DNA of 64,000 nt from Umezawaea sp042738955 (GCF_042738955.1 NZ_JBHYHC010000036.1:1-64000), one strand, 5' to 3'. Shown: positions 49,537 to 57,742, counted from the stretch's first letter. Notes: generated from the sequence alone by a model not told the origin. Made by a program: numbers and translations.

Positions 49537-50927
49537 TCACCGAGAGCACGGTCCAGGCCGAGTTCCACGGCGGCCGGTCCAGGGTCGCCCCGCTGACGTG
49601 GGGTCAGCGGGGCACCTGGGACGGCATCCACGAGTGGCTGCCGGAGGTGAAGCCGTTCTTCGTCCTGACCCGGTGGCTGGACGTGCCGCTGCTGCTGTCG
49701 CTCGGCGACGTGCTGGAGCAGCTCAGCGAACTGCTGCTGCGCCACGAGTCCCTGCGCACGCTGTTCCACGCCTCCCCGCGCGGCGACGCGACGCAGGAGG
49801 TGCTGGCGTCCGGCGCGCTCGACGTGACCGTGTTCGACCGGCCCGCCGACGACCCGGTGGACTTCACCAGCATCGTCACCGACTGCCTGGTGCGGGCCGG
49901 TGCCACGGCGTTCGACCACGACAAGGAGCTGCCGGTCCGGATCTCCCTGGCGCTGCACGAGGGCATCCCGGTGCTCGTCGTCCTCGGCGTCTCGCACATG
50001 GCCGCCGACCACACCGGCGTGGAACTGCTCGTCGCCGAACTGACGGCCATGCTCCACGCCCGCGCGGGCGGAAAACCCGTGCCCGCCCCGAAACCGGCCG
50101 TGCAGCCGGTGGACCTGGCCACCCGGCAGAACTCGCCGGACGGCCAGCTGCTCAACATCGAGGCGATGCGGCACCTGCGGGAGCACGTGGCGCGGATGCC
50201 GTCGCACGGCCCCGCGGCACGGGCCGTTCCCCTCTCGCCGCGGTTCGTGCGCGGCGAGATCGAGTCCGACGCGCTCCCGGTCGCGCTCCGGGCGGCGGCC
50301 CGACGGCTGCGCACCACCACGTCGGTCGTGCTGCTGTCGATCACCACCGGCCTGCTCCGCCACCTCTGCCCCGAGCCCGTGCACCGGCTGGACGTCATGC
50401 AGAGCAACAGGTTGGCGCCCGACCTGTTCGACGCCGTGACGACGCTGAACCAGGCCGTGAAGACCGTGGTGGACCTGGACGTGCCGGACTTCGCCGCGGT
50501 GCTGCGCCAGTCCGCGGCGACGATGACCGCGGCCAAGAGCCACGCCCGCTACGACGGCCGGTTGGCCGCGGAGGTGCTCCGCGACGTCGTGCTGCCACCG
50601 GGCTGCCAGATCAACGACATGTGGTCCACCCTGCCCCGGTCGCGCACGAAGGCCGGCCCACCGACCCCGACGACGCTGACGTGGCCGGAACGCACCCCGC
50701 ACGAGGACATGGCCCTCTACCTGGACACCGGCGGCACCCCGGACCGGATGCGCCTGTCCCTGATGGCCGACACCGCGTTCCTGCCGCTCGACGACCTCCG
50801 CGCGTTCCTGTTCACGGTCGAGCGGATCGCCGCCGAACTGGCGGAGGAGGACGTGGACCTGGACCGGATCGGCGAGGTGTTCACCGTGCTCGCGTCAGAC
50901 GGCGAGGAAGGCGGCGGCACGGTGTGA
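49533..50927 (+). CDS. Free-standing condensation-fold protein (NRPS C-like)
   Basis: 464 residues from GTG 49533, sharing GTGA with the MATE stop. Opens with LTWGQRGTWDGIHEWLPE, the first core block of condensation domains. The active-site block reads LGVSHMAADHTGVELLV: the second, catalytic His (about residue 155) and the Asp of HHxxxDG are kept, while the first His is Ser and the last Gly is His. Later blocks (NRLAPDLFDAVTTLNQAVKT) resemble the C-terminal core. No A or PCP domain. It may transfer the PKS-bound acyl chain to an amine or alcohol and thus release the product. Its end overlaps the convergent hydrolase gene by 33 bases. Confidence 0.85.
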   Translation: MITESTVQAEFHGGRSRVAPLTWGQRGTWDGIHEWLPEVKPFFVLTRWLDVPLLLSLGDVLEQLSELLLRHESLRTLFHASPRGDATQEVLASGALDVTVFDRPADDPVDFTSIVTDCLVRAGATAFDHDKELPVRISLALHEGIPVLVVLGVSHMAADHTGVELLVAELTAMLHARAGGKPVPAPKPAVQPVDLATRQNSPDGQLLNIEAMRHLREHVARMPSHGPAARAVPLSPRFVRGEIESDALPVALRAAARRLRTTTSVVLLSITTGLLRHLCPEPVHRLDVMQSNRLAPDLFDAVTTLNQAVKTVVDLDVPDFAAVLRQSAATMTAAKSHARYDGRLAAEVLRDVVLPPGCQINDMWSTLPRSRTKAGPPTPTTLTWPERTPHEDMALYLDTGGTPDRMRLSLMADTAFLPLDDLRAFLFTVERIAAELAEEDVDLDRIGEVFTVLASDGEEGGGTV

Positions 50928-51632
50928 CCAGCCCTGGGCGTCGGCGGCGGTCCGGACGACCTCCAGCTCCGCGCCGGGGATGAGCGACGCCAGCTCGACG
51001 GCCGACGCGACGGGGTGGACCGGGTCGCCCTCCCAGGCCAGGAGCAGCACCGGGAGGCGGAGGGCGGCAACGCGGGTGCGCGGGGGCAGGTCGGACGCGC
51101 CCACCCCGCGCAGCAGCGCCGGGAGCTGGTCCTCGGCGACCTCGATCCGGTGTGACGTGGGGGCGGGGGCGTCGCGCAGCAGGTCTTCCAACGCGCCCGC
51201 CCCCTTCTCCTCCACGAGGGCGGCCATGGACTCGTAGAGCGCGCGTTGCGGCGACCGGGCCTCCCACGCGGTGGGCGGGACCGCCAGCACCAGCCGGTCG
51301 AACCGCTCGGGCGCTTGGACGACGGCGTGCAGCAGGGTCGCCGTGCCCAGGGACGCGCCGATCCCGGAGACCGGCGCGTCCGGGGAGAGCACATCGAGCA
51401 GGGCCAGCAGGTCGCGGGCCAGGTTGTCGAAGGTGAAGTCCGCCGAGGTTCCGCTCCCGGAACGGCCGTGGCCGCGGGCGTCGTAGCGGACGAGGCGGTG
51501 GTCGGCGGCGACCGGCGTCCAGTCGAACAGCGGCGCCGATCCGCTGCTGGTCAGGGGGTGCGCCCAGACGGCGACCGGGCCGTCGCCGGACTCGTCCCAG
51601 GCGAGCGTGGTGTCGCGGATCGCGGTGATCAT
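50895..51632 (-). CDS. Alpha/beta-hydrolase
   Basis: 245 residues from ATG 51632. Oxyanion-side HPLTSSGSAPLFDW, then LVRYDARGHGRSG, nucleophile Ser in GIGASLGTAT near residue 92, Asp in WEGDPVHPV near 200, His in QGWSHRA near 232. Complete triad, cytoplasmic. Divergent from an MmyB-type XRE regulator, an arrangement commonly seen for small hydrolases and reductases in actinomycetes. Substrate unknown; its 3' end lies within the end of the C-like gene but on the other strand, so it is not part of that operon. Confidence 0.9.
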   Translation of the reverse strand: MITAIRDTTLAWDESGDGPVAVWAHPLTSSGSAPLFDWTPVAADHRLVRYDARGHGRSGSGTSADFTFDNLARDLLALLDVLSPDAPVSGIGASLGTATLLHAVVQAPERFDRLVLAVPPTAWEARSPQRALYESMAALVEEKGAGALEDLLRDAPAPTSHRIEVAEDQLPALLRGVGASDLPPRTRVAALRLPVLLLAWEGDPVHPVASAVELASLIPGAELEVVRTAADAQGWSHRAAAFLAV

Positions 51633-51713
51633 GGCTCCAGCGTGGCCCCGCGCGCCGACGGGTGGCAGGGCGAGTCGCTCCCCCGGAGAAGTCCTCCGTG
51701 GTTGGGTGGTGGT

Positions 51714-52502
51714 GTGGACGGACAGCAGTTGGCGGACTTCCTGCGGGCGCGGCGCGCGGACGCCCGCCCCTCGGACACCGCGGGTGTGCGCCGGGTTTCG
51801 GGGCTGCGGCGGGAAGAGGTGGCCGACCTGGCCGGGATCTCGGTCGACTACTACACGCGGCTGGAGCAGAACCGCACGAGCAGGCCGTCGGCGCAGGTCG
51901 TCACGGCGCTGGCCGCCGCGCTGGAGCTGACCGCGGCGCAGCGGGACCACCTGTCCCGGCTGACCGACCACCCCGTGCCCCCGCCGCCTCGGGTGGTCGA
52001 CCCCGATCCGGCGCTGCTGAGGGTGTTGGAGCAGCTCGGCGACGTTCCCGCGCACGTGATGACCGACCTCGGCGAGACCCTGGCGCAGAACCGGCTCTCC
52101 CTGGCGCTGTTCGGCGACGCGACCGTCCACAAGGGAGTGAGGCGCAGCACGTACTACCGGTGGTTCACCGACCCGGCGGCCCGTCGGGTGTTCCCCGAGG
52201 ACCTCCGCGACGAGGAGAGCCGGGCGCGGGTCGCCGACCTGCGGGCGGTGGTCGTGCGGCGGGCGGACGCGGCGGCGCGCGACCTCGTGGACCGGCTCCG
52301 GCGGGACAGCGAGGAGTTCGCCGACCTGTGGGACGCCCACGAGGTGCTCGGCCGGGTGACCGACCGCAAGCGGCTGGACGGCCCGAACGGCCCGCTGGAG
52401 CTGTACTACCAGTTCCTGACCACCGGCACGTCCGACCAGGTGCTGCTGGTGTTCACGCCGGTCGACGACACCGGCACCGCGGAACTGCTGGCGGGGCTCT
52501 AG
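51714..52502 (+). CDS. XRE family regulator with MmyB-type ligand domain
   Basis: 262 residues from GTG 51714. Helix-turn-helix: GLRREEVADLAGISVDYYTR, then LEQNRTSRPSAQVVTALAAA. The C-terminal MmyB domain starts near residue 100 (LEQLGDVPAHVMTDLGETLA) and has QNRLSLALFGD and FPEDLRDEESRARVADLRAV. It binds fatty-acid-like ligands in known structures. Divergent from the alpha/beta-hydrolase across 81 bp, presumably its target. Its stop overlaps the convergent acetyltransferase by 4 bases. Confidence 0.93.
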   Translation: MDGQQLADFLRARRADARPSDTAGVRRVSGLRREEVADLAGISVDYYTRLEQNRTSRPSAQVVTALAAALELTAAQRDHLSRLTDHPVPPPPRVVDPDPALLRVLEQLGDVPAHVMTDLGETLAQNRLSLALFGDATVHKGVRRSTYYRWFTDPAARRVFPEDLRDEESRARVADLRAVVVRRADAAARDLVDRLRRDSEEFADLWDAHEVLGRVTDRKRLDGPNGPLELYYQFLTTGTSDQVLLVFTPVDDTGTAELLAGL

Positions 52503-53047
52503 GACAGCTCGTCGTCGAGCATCGCGTAGACGAGTTCCTCGCCCCACTCGCCCTTGAAGATGTCGTTGTGCCGGAAGTGCGCCTCCTTGCGCATCCCGAG
52601 CCGCTCCATGAGCTTGATCGACCCGGTGTTGCGCACATCGCACCGCCCGATGATCCGGTGCAACCCGAGGTTCACGAACCCCAACCGCAGCACCACTTCC
52701 GCCGCCTCGGTCGCGAACCCCCGCCCACCGTGATCGGGGTGGAACACGAACCCGAACTCCCCCTGCCGCCACTGCTCGTGCGTCCACTCCACGTGCACCT
52801 CGCCGATCACGTCACCGGTGTCCCGCCGCTGCACGGCCAACGAACACGACTCCCCCACCGCCTCGGGCCACGCCTTCTTCGCCGCGAGCGCGACCCGGCT
52901 CTCCTCACGGGTCCGCGCCGACCAGTACAGGAACCGCGCCACCTCCGGCAACGCCTGCCAGGCGTGCACGGCATCGAGGTCATCCATCGTGAAAGGCCGC
53001 AGCACCAGCCGTTCCGTCGTGATCGGGAATTCAGGTTTCACCACCAC
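52499..53047 (-). CDS. GNAT family N-acetyltransferase (RimJ/RimL-like)
   Basis: 182 residues. ITTERLVLRPFTMDDLDAVH at the N-terminus, acetyl-CoA loop in HPDHGGRGFATEAAEVVLRL near residue 105, and the C-terminal block RCDVRNTGSIKLMERLGMRK, all typical of RimJ/RimL acetyltransferases. Uses acetyl-CoA on an amine; target unknown. Starts with GTG GTG; the second is equally likely. Only 23 bp separate it from the divergent GrpB gene. Confidence 0.92.
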   Translation of the reverse strand: MVVKPEFPITTERLVLRPFTMDDLDAVHAWQALPEVARFLYWSARTREESRVALAAKKAWPEAVGESCSLAVQRRDTGDVIGEVHVEWTHEQWRQGEFGFVFHPDHGGRGFATEAAEVVLRLGFVNLGLHRIIGRCDVRNTGSIKLMERLGMRKEAHFRHNDIFKGEWGEELVYAMLDDELS

Positions 53048-53070
53048 CGCAACCTACTAGGCTGCCCGAA

Positions 53071-53583
53071 ATGCCGATCGCCTTCTCCGACCCCGACCCC
53101 ACCTGGCCCGCCGAGGCCGAACGCCGCATGGCCGAACTACGACCGTTGTTCCCCACCATCGAACACGTCGGCAGCACCGCGATCCCCGACCTGGCCGCAA
53201 AACCGGTGATCGACCTGATGGCGTCCACACCGGACCTGTCCACCGTCCCCGACACCGCCCTCACAGCCCTGGGCTACGTGCGCGAGGAAACCGACATGCG
53301 CAACCGCCTGTTCTACACCCGCGACACCAACGGCGTGCGCACCCACCACCTCCACATCGTCCCGGCCGACACCTGGGCCACCCGCAACGAACGCCTGCTC
53401 CGCGACCACCTCCTGGCCAACCCAGACGCCGCAGCCGAGTACGGCACCCTGAAACGCCACCTCGCCGCGACCGAGTCCGACGGCCTCGCGTACACGAAGG
53501 GCAAGACGGCGTTGATCCAACGCCTGATCGACCGCGAACGCGCGGCGCGCGGACTACCGGCGAGCGACGTCTGGGAGGACTGA
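53071..53583 (+). CDS. GrpB family protein (UPF0157)
   Basis: 170 residues. The family signature IEHVGSTAIPDLAAKPVIDL lies at about 28-47, a nucleotidyltransferase-like fold; HHLHIVPADTWATRNERLLR follows near 95. GrpB proteins are uncharacterised and resemble domains fused to dephospho-CoA kinase in some bacteria. Its last 30 bases overlap the convergent Lrp gene. Confidence 0.9.
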   Translation: MPIAFSDPDPTWPAEAERRMAELRPLFPTIEHVGSTAIPDLAAKPVIDLMASTPDLSTVPDTALTALGYVREETDMRNRLFYTRDTNGVRTHHLHIVPADTWATRNERLLRDHLLANPDAAAEYGTLKRHLAATESDGLAYTKGKTALIQRLIDRERAARGLPASDVWED

Positions 53584-54033
53584 CGCGTCAGGGTTCGCGG
53601 GGCCGCGGAACGGGAGGGTTTGGCTGTAGACGATGTTGGTGTTGGTGTCGCCGAAGAACGACAGGGCGTTGACGACGTGTTCCAGGTGTTCCATCGAGGT
53701 GGCCGCGACCTTCAGCACGTAGCAGTCGTCGCCGGTGGTGCGCAGGCACTCCAGGACCTCGGCGCGGTCGTCCAGCAGGCGGTGGAACGGTTCGTGCCTG
53801 CTGCCCGCGTGCTTGAGCCGCACCACGGCGAGCACGGGGTAGCCGACCCGGTCGAGGTCGACGGTGGCGCGGTAGCCCGTGATCACCCCGGCGGCCTCCA
53901 GGCGTTTGACGCGCTCGGTCGTCGCCGACGCGCCCAGGCTGACCCGCCGCGCCAGCTCGGTGAGCGGCACGCGGCCGTCGCGCTGGAGTTCCAGCAGGAT
54001 CAGCCAGTCGGTCGGGTCAAGGGTCTCGGCCAT
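53554..54033 (-). CDS. Lrp/AsnC family transcriptional regulator
   Basis: 159 residues. Helix-turn-helix LDPTDWLILLELQRDGRVPL, then TELARRVSLGASATTERVKR and AAGVITGYRATVDLDRVGYP; the C-terminal RAM domain is visible as CLRTTGDDCYVLKVAATSME. Forms octamers that bend DNA and sense amino acids. Divergent from the nucleoside deaminase; an inverted repeat CCCCGGT/ACCGGGG lies between the two. Confidence 0.93.
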   Translation of the reverse strand: MAETLDPTDWLILLELQRDGRVPLTELARRVSLGASATTERVKRLEAAGVITGYRATVDLDRVGYPVLAVVRLKHAGSRHEPFHRLLDDRAEVLECLRTTGDDCYVLKVAATSMEHLEHVVNALSFFGDTNTNIVYSQTLPFRGPANPDASVLPDVARR

Positions 54034-54054
54034 ACCGCGAAAATACCGTGGATT

Positions 54055-54082
54055 CCCCGGTCCTAACGGATCAACACCGGGG
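54055..54082. promoter_or_regulatory. Inverted repeat between lrp and deaminase
   Basis: CCCCGGT (54055-54061), 14-bp spacer, ACCGGGG (54076-54082). Centred about 35 bp upstream of lrp; a candidate Lrp/AsnC site. Confidence 0.45.
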
Positions 54083-54125
54083 ATGTTCCCTTCCTGCTCC
54101 AGGGCGCGAAATCTAGCCTGGTGTC

Positions 54126-54548
54126 GTGGACACCAACCAGGAAAACCTCCTCCGCCGCGCCATCGAGCTTGCCCGCACGGCCCGCGAGGCGGGCGACCCG
54201 CCGTTCGGGTCGCTGCTGGCCGACGCCGACGGCACGGTGCTCGTCGAGTTCCGCAACACGGTCCTGACCGACGGCGACATCACCGCCCACCCGGAACTGA
54301 AGGCGGCCCGCTGGGCGGCCCGCGAACTCGACCCGGCCACCGCCGCGACCACCACGATGTACACCAGCACCCAACCGTGCCCGATGTGCGCGGGCGCGAT
54401 CGACCGCTCCGGCCTGGGCCGGGTCGTGTTCGCGTTGTCGGGCGAGCAGCTCGCGGCCCTCAAGCCCGGCGGGTTCGCCGGGTTCCGGCTGGAGGGCCCG
54501 GCGTTGACGGAGGAGGCGACGGCGGTCGTGGACGGGTACTACAACTAG
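54126..54548 (+). CDS. Nucleoside deaminase (CMP/dCMP deaminase fold)
   Basis: 140 residues from GTG 54126. Zinc-binding signature: His-Pro-Glu in DITAHPELKAAR near residue 58 and PCPMC in TSTQPCPMCAGAIDRSGL near 85. Size and DPPFGSLLADADGTVL place it with guanine/cytosine-type nucleoside deaminases rather than tRNA TadA; note HPE where TadA has HAE. Releases ammonia from a nucleobase or nucleoside. Converges with a TetR gene 2 bases away. Confidence 0.9.
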   Translation: MDTNQENLLRRAIELARTAREAGDPPFGSLLADADGTVLVEFRNTVLTDGDITAHPELKAARWAARELDPATAATTTMYTSTQPCPMCAGAIDRSGLGRVVFALSGEQLAALKPGGFAGFRLEGPALTEEATAVVDGYYN

Positions 54549-54550
54549 CG

Positions 54551-55111
54551 TCAGCCGTCGGCGAGGCGCTGGATGGTGGCGCCGAGCCAGGCCCGGAGTT
54601 CGGCGGGGTCGCCGAGGTCGGCGCGCAGGACTCGGCGGCGCGTCGAGACGCCGAGCACGAAGGCGTCGATCGCGGCGGCCCGGTCGTGGGCTTCCTCGTC
54701 GGTCAGGCCGCCGTCACGCAGGTAGTGGCGCAACGGCTCCAACGAGTTCGCGTCGAGGAACGCGGCCAACGCCTCCGCCGCCTCGGGACGTTCGCCGGAC
54801 GCGCGTTGCAACACGAGCAGCGGGTCCTCTCCGGGGTCCCCGAACCAGCGTTGGACGATGCTCGCCGCGAGGCGCTCGCCCAGCGTGGAGCGGTCGCCGT
54901 CGAACGAGTCCGCGACCGGGATCTCTACCTGGGTCGCCGCCAGGAAGAGACCGTCCTTGCCGCCGAAGTAGCGGGTGATGAGGTTCGGCGACACCCCCGC
55001 CGCGTCGGCCACGCCCTTGACCGTGATCGCCGTGTACCCGTGCCGGGCGAACAGGCGGCGCGCGTGCTCCAGGATCCGCTGCCTGGTGGCGGCCGCGTTG
55101 CGGGAAGTCAT
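54551..55111 (-). CDS. TetR family regulator of epoxide hydrolase
   Basis: 186 residues from ATG 55111. Helix-turn-helix QRILEHARRLFARHGYTAIT and GVADAAGVSPNLITRYFGGK. The start codon lies at the edge of the first of two palindromes and there is no Shine-Dalgarno sequence, so the mRNA may be leaderless or start upstream in one of the in-frame ATGs within the operator. Divergent from an epoxide hydrolase, 37 bp away. Likely self-regulating repressor. Confidence 0.9.
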   Translation of the reverse strand: MTSRNAAATRQRILEHARRLFARHGYTAITVKGVADAAGVSPNLITRYFGGKDGLFLAATQVEIPVADSFDGDRSTLGERLAASIVQRWFGDPGEDPLLVLQRASGERPEAAEALAAFLDANSLEPLRHYLRDGGLTDEEAHDRAAAIDAFVLGVSTRRRVLRADLGDPAELRAWLGATIQRLADG

Positions 55112-55149
55112 GTGTATGAGCATACACATCATGTGTACGCTCATACACA
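55111..55149. promoter_or_regulatory. Tandem TetR operators filling the intergenic space
   Basis: TGTGTATGAGCATACACA (55111-55128, perfect 8-bp arms) and TGTGTACGCTCATACACA (55132-55149, 7 of 8 pairs), 21 bp apart centre to centre, two helical turns. Together they occupy all bases between the two start codons. Confidence 0.85.
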
Positions 55150-56189
55150 TGGACGATCTGAAGGAACGACTCCGCCGAACGCGGCACGCCACGACCCCGT
55201 GGAGCGACGACCCAACGCGCGGCATCACCCGCACCCGGCTCGACGACCTGCTCGACCACTGGGCGAACGGGTACGACTGGGCCGTGCACGAACGCCGCAT
55301 CGGCGAACTCCCCTGGCAGACCGTGCGAGCGGGCGACACCGAGCTGCGGGTGGTCCACCAGCGGGCCGCCGATCCCGCCGCCCCGGTCGTCGTGCTGCTG
55401 CACGGCTGGCCGGACTCGGTGCTGCGGTTCGAACGCGTCCTGCCCCTGCTCACGGACGTCCACGTGGTGGTCCCCGCGCTGCCGGGCTTCCCGTTCGCCG
55501 CCCCGCTCACCGCTCCCGGCACGTCCGTCAACCGGATCGCCGCCCTCGTCGCGGACGCCGTGGAGGAACTCGGCTACCCGCGGTACACGGTGTCCGGCGG
55601 CGACGTGGGCGGCACGGTCGCGGAGATCCTCGCGGCCGAGCACCCGGACCGGGTGACCGCCCTGCACCTCACGAACGTCGCCCCTCGACGCGCGGTCACG
55701 GCGGACCCGGCGTCGCTCGCGCCCGACGCGGTGGCCTACCTCGACCGGTCGGCGGCGTGGTTCCGGGCTCACGGCGGGTACATCGCGGAGCAGTCGACGC
55801 GGCCCAACACGCTCGCCGTCGCCCTCGGCGACTCACCGGCGGGCCTCGCGGCCTGGATCGTCGAGAAGCTGGAGTCCTGGTCCGACGACCAGGCCTTCAC
55901 GCGGGACGACCTCCTCACGTGGGTCACCGCCTACTGGGTGACCGGCACGATCGGCACGTCCTTCGCCACCTACGCCGAACCGGTCGCGCTCCCCGACCGG
56001 GTCGACACGCCGACCGTGCTCTCGGTGTTCCCGCGCGACACCAAACCCGAGCCGCGCGGCTACGCCGAGGCGTTCCTGAACGTCCGCGAGTACGTGGAAC
56101 ACCAGGCGGGCGGCCACTTCGCGGCGTGGGAACAGCCCGAGGCCTACGTCGGCGACGTGCGCCGTGCGATCGACCTGGGCGGCCGCTAG
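55149..56189 (+). CDS. Epoxide hydrolase-like alpha/beta-hydrolase (EHN type)
   Basis: 346 residues from ATG 55149. N-terminal epoxide-hydrolase domain (LKERLRRTRHATTPWSDD; LLDHWANGYDWAVHERRIGE), then LLHGWPDSVLRFE (oxyanion), nucleophile Asp152 in VSGGDVGGTVAEIL, and the catalytic His in QAGGHFAAWEQPE near 322. Matches the microsomal-type epoxide hydrolases of actinomycetes. No ribosome-binding site precedes the ATG because the operator directly abuts it. Stop codon overlaps that of the convergent GGDEF gene (CTAG). Confidence 0.9.
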   Translation: MDDLKERLRRTRHATTPWSDDPTRGITRTRLDDLLDHWANGYDWAVHERRIGELPWQTVRAGDTELRVVHQRAADPAAPVVVLLHGWPDSVLRFERVLPLLTDVHVVVPALPGFPFAAPLTAPGTSVNRIAALVADAVEELGYPRYTVSGGDVGGTVAEILAAEHPDRVTALHLTNVAPRRAVTADPASLAPDAVAYLDRSAAWFRAHGGYIAEQSTRPNTLAVALGDSPAGLAAWIVEKLESWSDDQAFTRDDLLTWVTAYWVTGTIGTSFATYAEPVALPDRVDTPTVLSVFPRDTKPEPRGYAEAFLNVREYVEHQAGGHFAAWEQPEAYVGDVRRAIDLGGR

Positions 56190-57535
56190 TCCGCCACGTG
56201 CGGGACGCGGGTCGCGGGGGCCCAGCGCAGGCGGCGTTGCGCGCCCGCCACCTGGACCTGGTCGCGGCCGAGGCGCTTCGCCTCGTACAGCGCGGAGTCG
56301 GCGGCGGCCAGGACGCCCTCCAGGGTGTCCTCGTCGATCTCCGGCCAGATCGCCACGCCGATGCTGACGCCCAGGCCCGTGACCAGGCCGCCCGCGCAGT
56401 CGTCGATCTTCAGGCCGAGCACCCGCGACCGCACGCGTTCGGCGATGACGAGGGCTTCCGCGCGTTCGACCATCGGCAGCAGGACGGCGAACTCCTCGCC
56501 GCCGAAGCGGCCCACCGAGTCGCCGCGCCGGACCGTCGCCGCCAGCGCCTCGGCGATCTCGCGCAGCACCGAGTCGCCGACCTGGTGGCCGTAGCGGTCG
56601 TTGATGTCCTTGAAGTGGTCGACGTCGATCATGAACAGCCCCAGGGTCGCCGGGGTCTGGCGGTCGCGGGTGCGCTGGAGTTCCAGGCGGGCCTGGAGGT
56701 GCCACGACTCGGCGTTGAGGAGCCCGGTCTTGTTGTCCGTTCGGGCGGCCAGCTCGAGCTGGTGGATCAGCACCGTGCGGTGCAGCGCGACGGCCGCGAC
56801 GACCATCGGGAGGGCGAAGCCCGGCCACCACGCGACGGCCAGCGCGACGAACGAGCCGAGCGCCAGCTGTCCGACCTCGAGGAGGTTGTCCCCGGCGCTG
56901 CCGACCGCTTCGCCGATCTTGCGGAGCTTGACCGTGATGACGATGACGACACCGACGAGCAGCGAGTTGACGCCCCACTGCGCGGCGGCCGCGCCGACGA
57001 TGCCGACCAGGTCCAGCGGCCCCGACGGGGTGCCGTGCTGGAGGTGTTCCCGCAGGCCGGAGGCGGTGGAGACGCCGTTCGCGGCGAGGGCGGCGAGAAT
57101 CATCATGGACACGGTGAACACGCAGCGGTGCGGCGGGCGGGAGGCGTCCCAGCGGCCGACCATCCACCACCGGTGCAGGTAGATGGTCGCGACCAGCAGC
57201 ACCGCGGGCAGCGGTGGCAGCACAAGGGCGCCCGCGAAGATCCAGATGCTGCACAGGTCGACGTGCGGCAGGTGGCTGTGGTCGCGGCGGATGCGCTCGA
57301 TCCAGCGCGAGCAGTGCAGGTGCGCGACCGCGCAGCCCGCCAGGACGCCCGCGATGAGCCACGAGCGGGCCGTGACCGGGCCCAGTGCGGACAAGACCAC
57401 CGCGATGGCCGCGCCCGAGTCCACCAGTAGCACGTAGGCCAACGCCCGTGCGGGCAGGGACCATAGTGACCAGCGCGGGACGCACCAGGCGCCACCGGCC
57501 CCGGCCGGAGCGTCCGCGCGATGTCCCATGCCCAT
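56186..57535 (-). CDS. Membrane-bound diguanylate cyclase (GGDEF)
   Basis: 449 residues. About seven hydrophobic helices in residues 30-265 (MASE-like sensor region, no motif recognised), then a GGDEF domain from about 275: TDNKTGLLNAESWHLQARLE, FMIDVDHFKDINDRYGHQVG, and the active-site loop GGEEF near residue 347 with metal-binding Asp retained. Should convert two GTP to cyclic di-GMP. An I-site RxxD upstream of GGEEF (RRGDSVGRFGGEEF) suggests product inhibition. Start 57535 or the second ATG at 57529. Confidence 0.93.
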   Translation of the reverse strand: MGMGHRADAPAGAGGAWCVPRWSLWSLPARALAYVLLVDSGAAIAVVLSALGPVTARSWLIAGVLAGCAVAHLHCSRWIERIRRDHSHLPHVDLCSIWIFAGALVLPPLPAVLLVATIYLHRWWMVGRWDASRPPHRCVFTVSMMILAALAANGVSTASGLREHLQHGTPSGPLDLVGIVGAAAAQWGVNSLLVGVVIVITVKLRKIGEAVGSAGDNLLEVGQLALGSFVALAVAWWPGFALPMVVAAVALHRTVLIHQLELAARTDNKTGLLNAESWHLQARLELQRTRDRQTPATLGLFMIDVDHFKDINDRYGHQVGDSVLREIAEALAATVRRGDSVGRFGGEEFAVLLPMVERAEALVIAERVRSRVLGLKIDDCAGGLVTGLGVSIGVAIWPEIDEDTLEGVLAAADSALYEAKRLGRDQVQVAGAQRRLRWAPATRVPHVAD

Positions 57536-57572
57536 GTTTACCCCACGACGCGGCCGCCATGCCCGGACGGAG

Positions 57573-57591
57573 GGTCACGCTAATCGTGACC
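57573..57591. promoter_or_regulatory. Inverted repeat GGTCACG-CTAAT-CGTGACC
   Basis: Perfect 7-bp arms with a 5-bp centre, located between the GGDEF start (57535, leftward) and the tandem mini-ORFs (rightward). Operator or small hairpin. Confidence 0.55.
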
Positions 57592-57644
57592 TGGGCCGAT
57601 GTCAGCCGCCGGCGGGGTGACACGACGCGGAGGAGGTGACCACC

Positions 57645-57665
57645 GTGCGCGACAAGATCTGGTGA
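57645..57665 (+). CDS. Six-codon mini-ORF, copy 1 (VRDKIW)
   Basis: GTG CGC GAC AAG ATC TGG TGA. The perfect anti-16S sequence AGGAGGTGA lies at 57631-57639, 5 bases before GTG. Identical in its last 20 bases to the second copy at 57718-57737. Far below usual gene length; could be a leader peptide or minimal peptide-precursor gene. No P450 or other tailoring gene is adjacent. Confidence 0.35.
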   Translation: MRDKIW

Positions 57666-57716
57666 TCCCCGGTCCCGTTCGAGACGTATGCCCGGAAAAC
57701 GGGGGAGGTGGACCGC

Positions 57717-57737
57717 ATGCGCGACAAGATCTGGTGA
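57717..57737 (+). CDS. Six-codon mini-ORF, copy 2 (MRDKIW)
   Basis: ATG CGC GAC AAG ATC TGG TGA with GGAGGTG at 57704-57710, 6 bases before ATG. Start is 72 bp after that of copy 1. The bases outside the 20-bp repeat differ, but both keep strong ribosome-binding sites, which argues for translation. Ends 5 bases from the stop of the convergent MFS gene. Confidence 0.35.
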   Translation: MRDKIW

Positions 57738-57742
57738 ACCGG

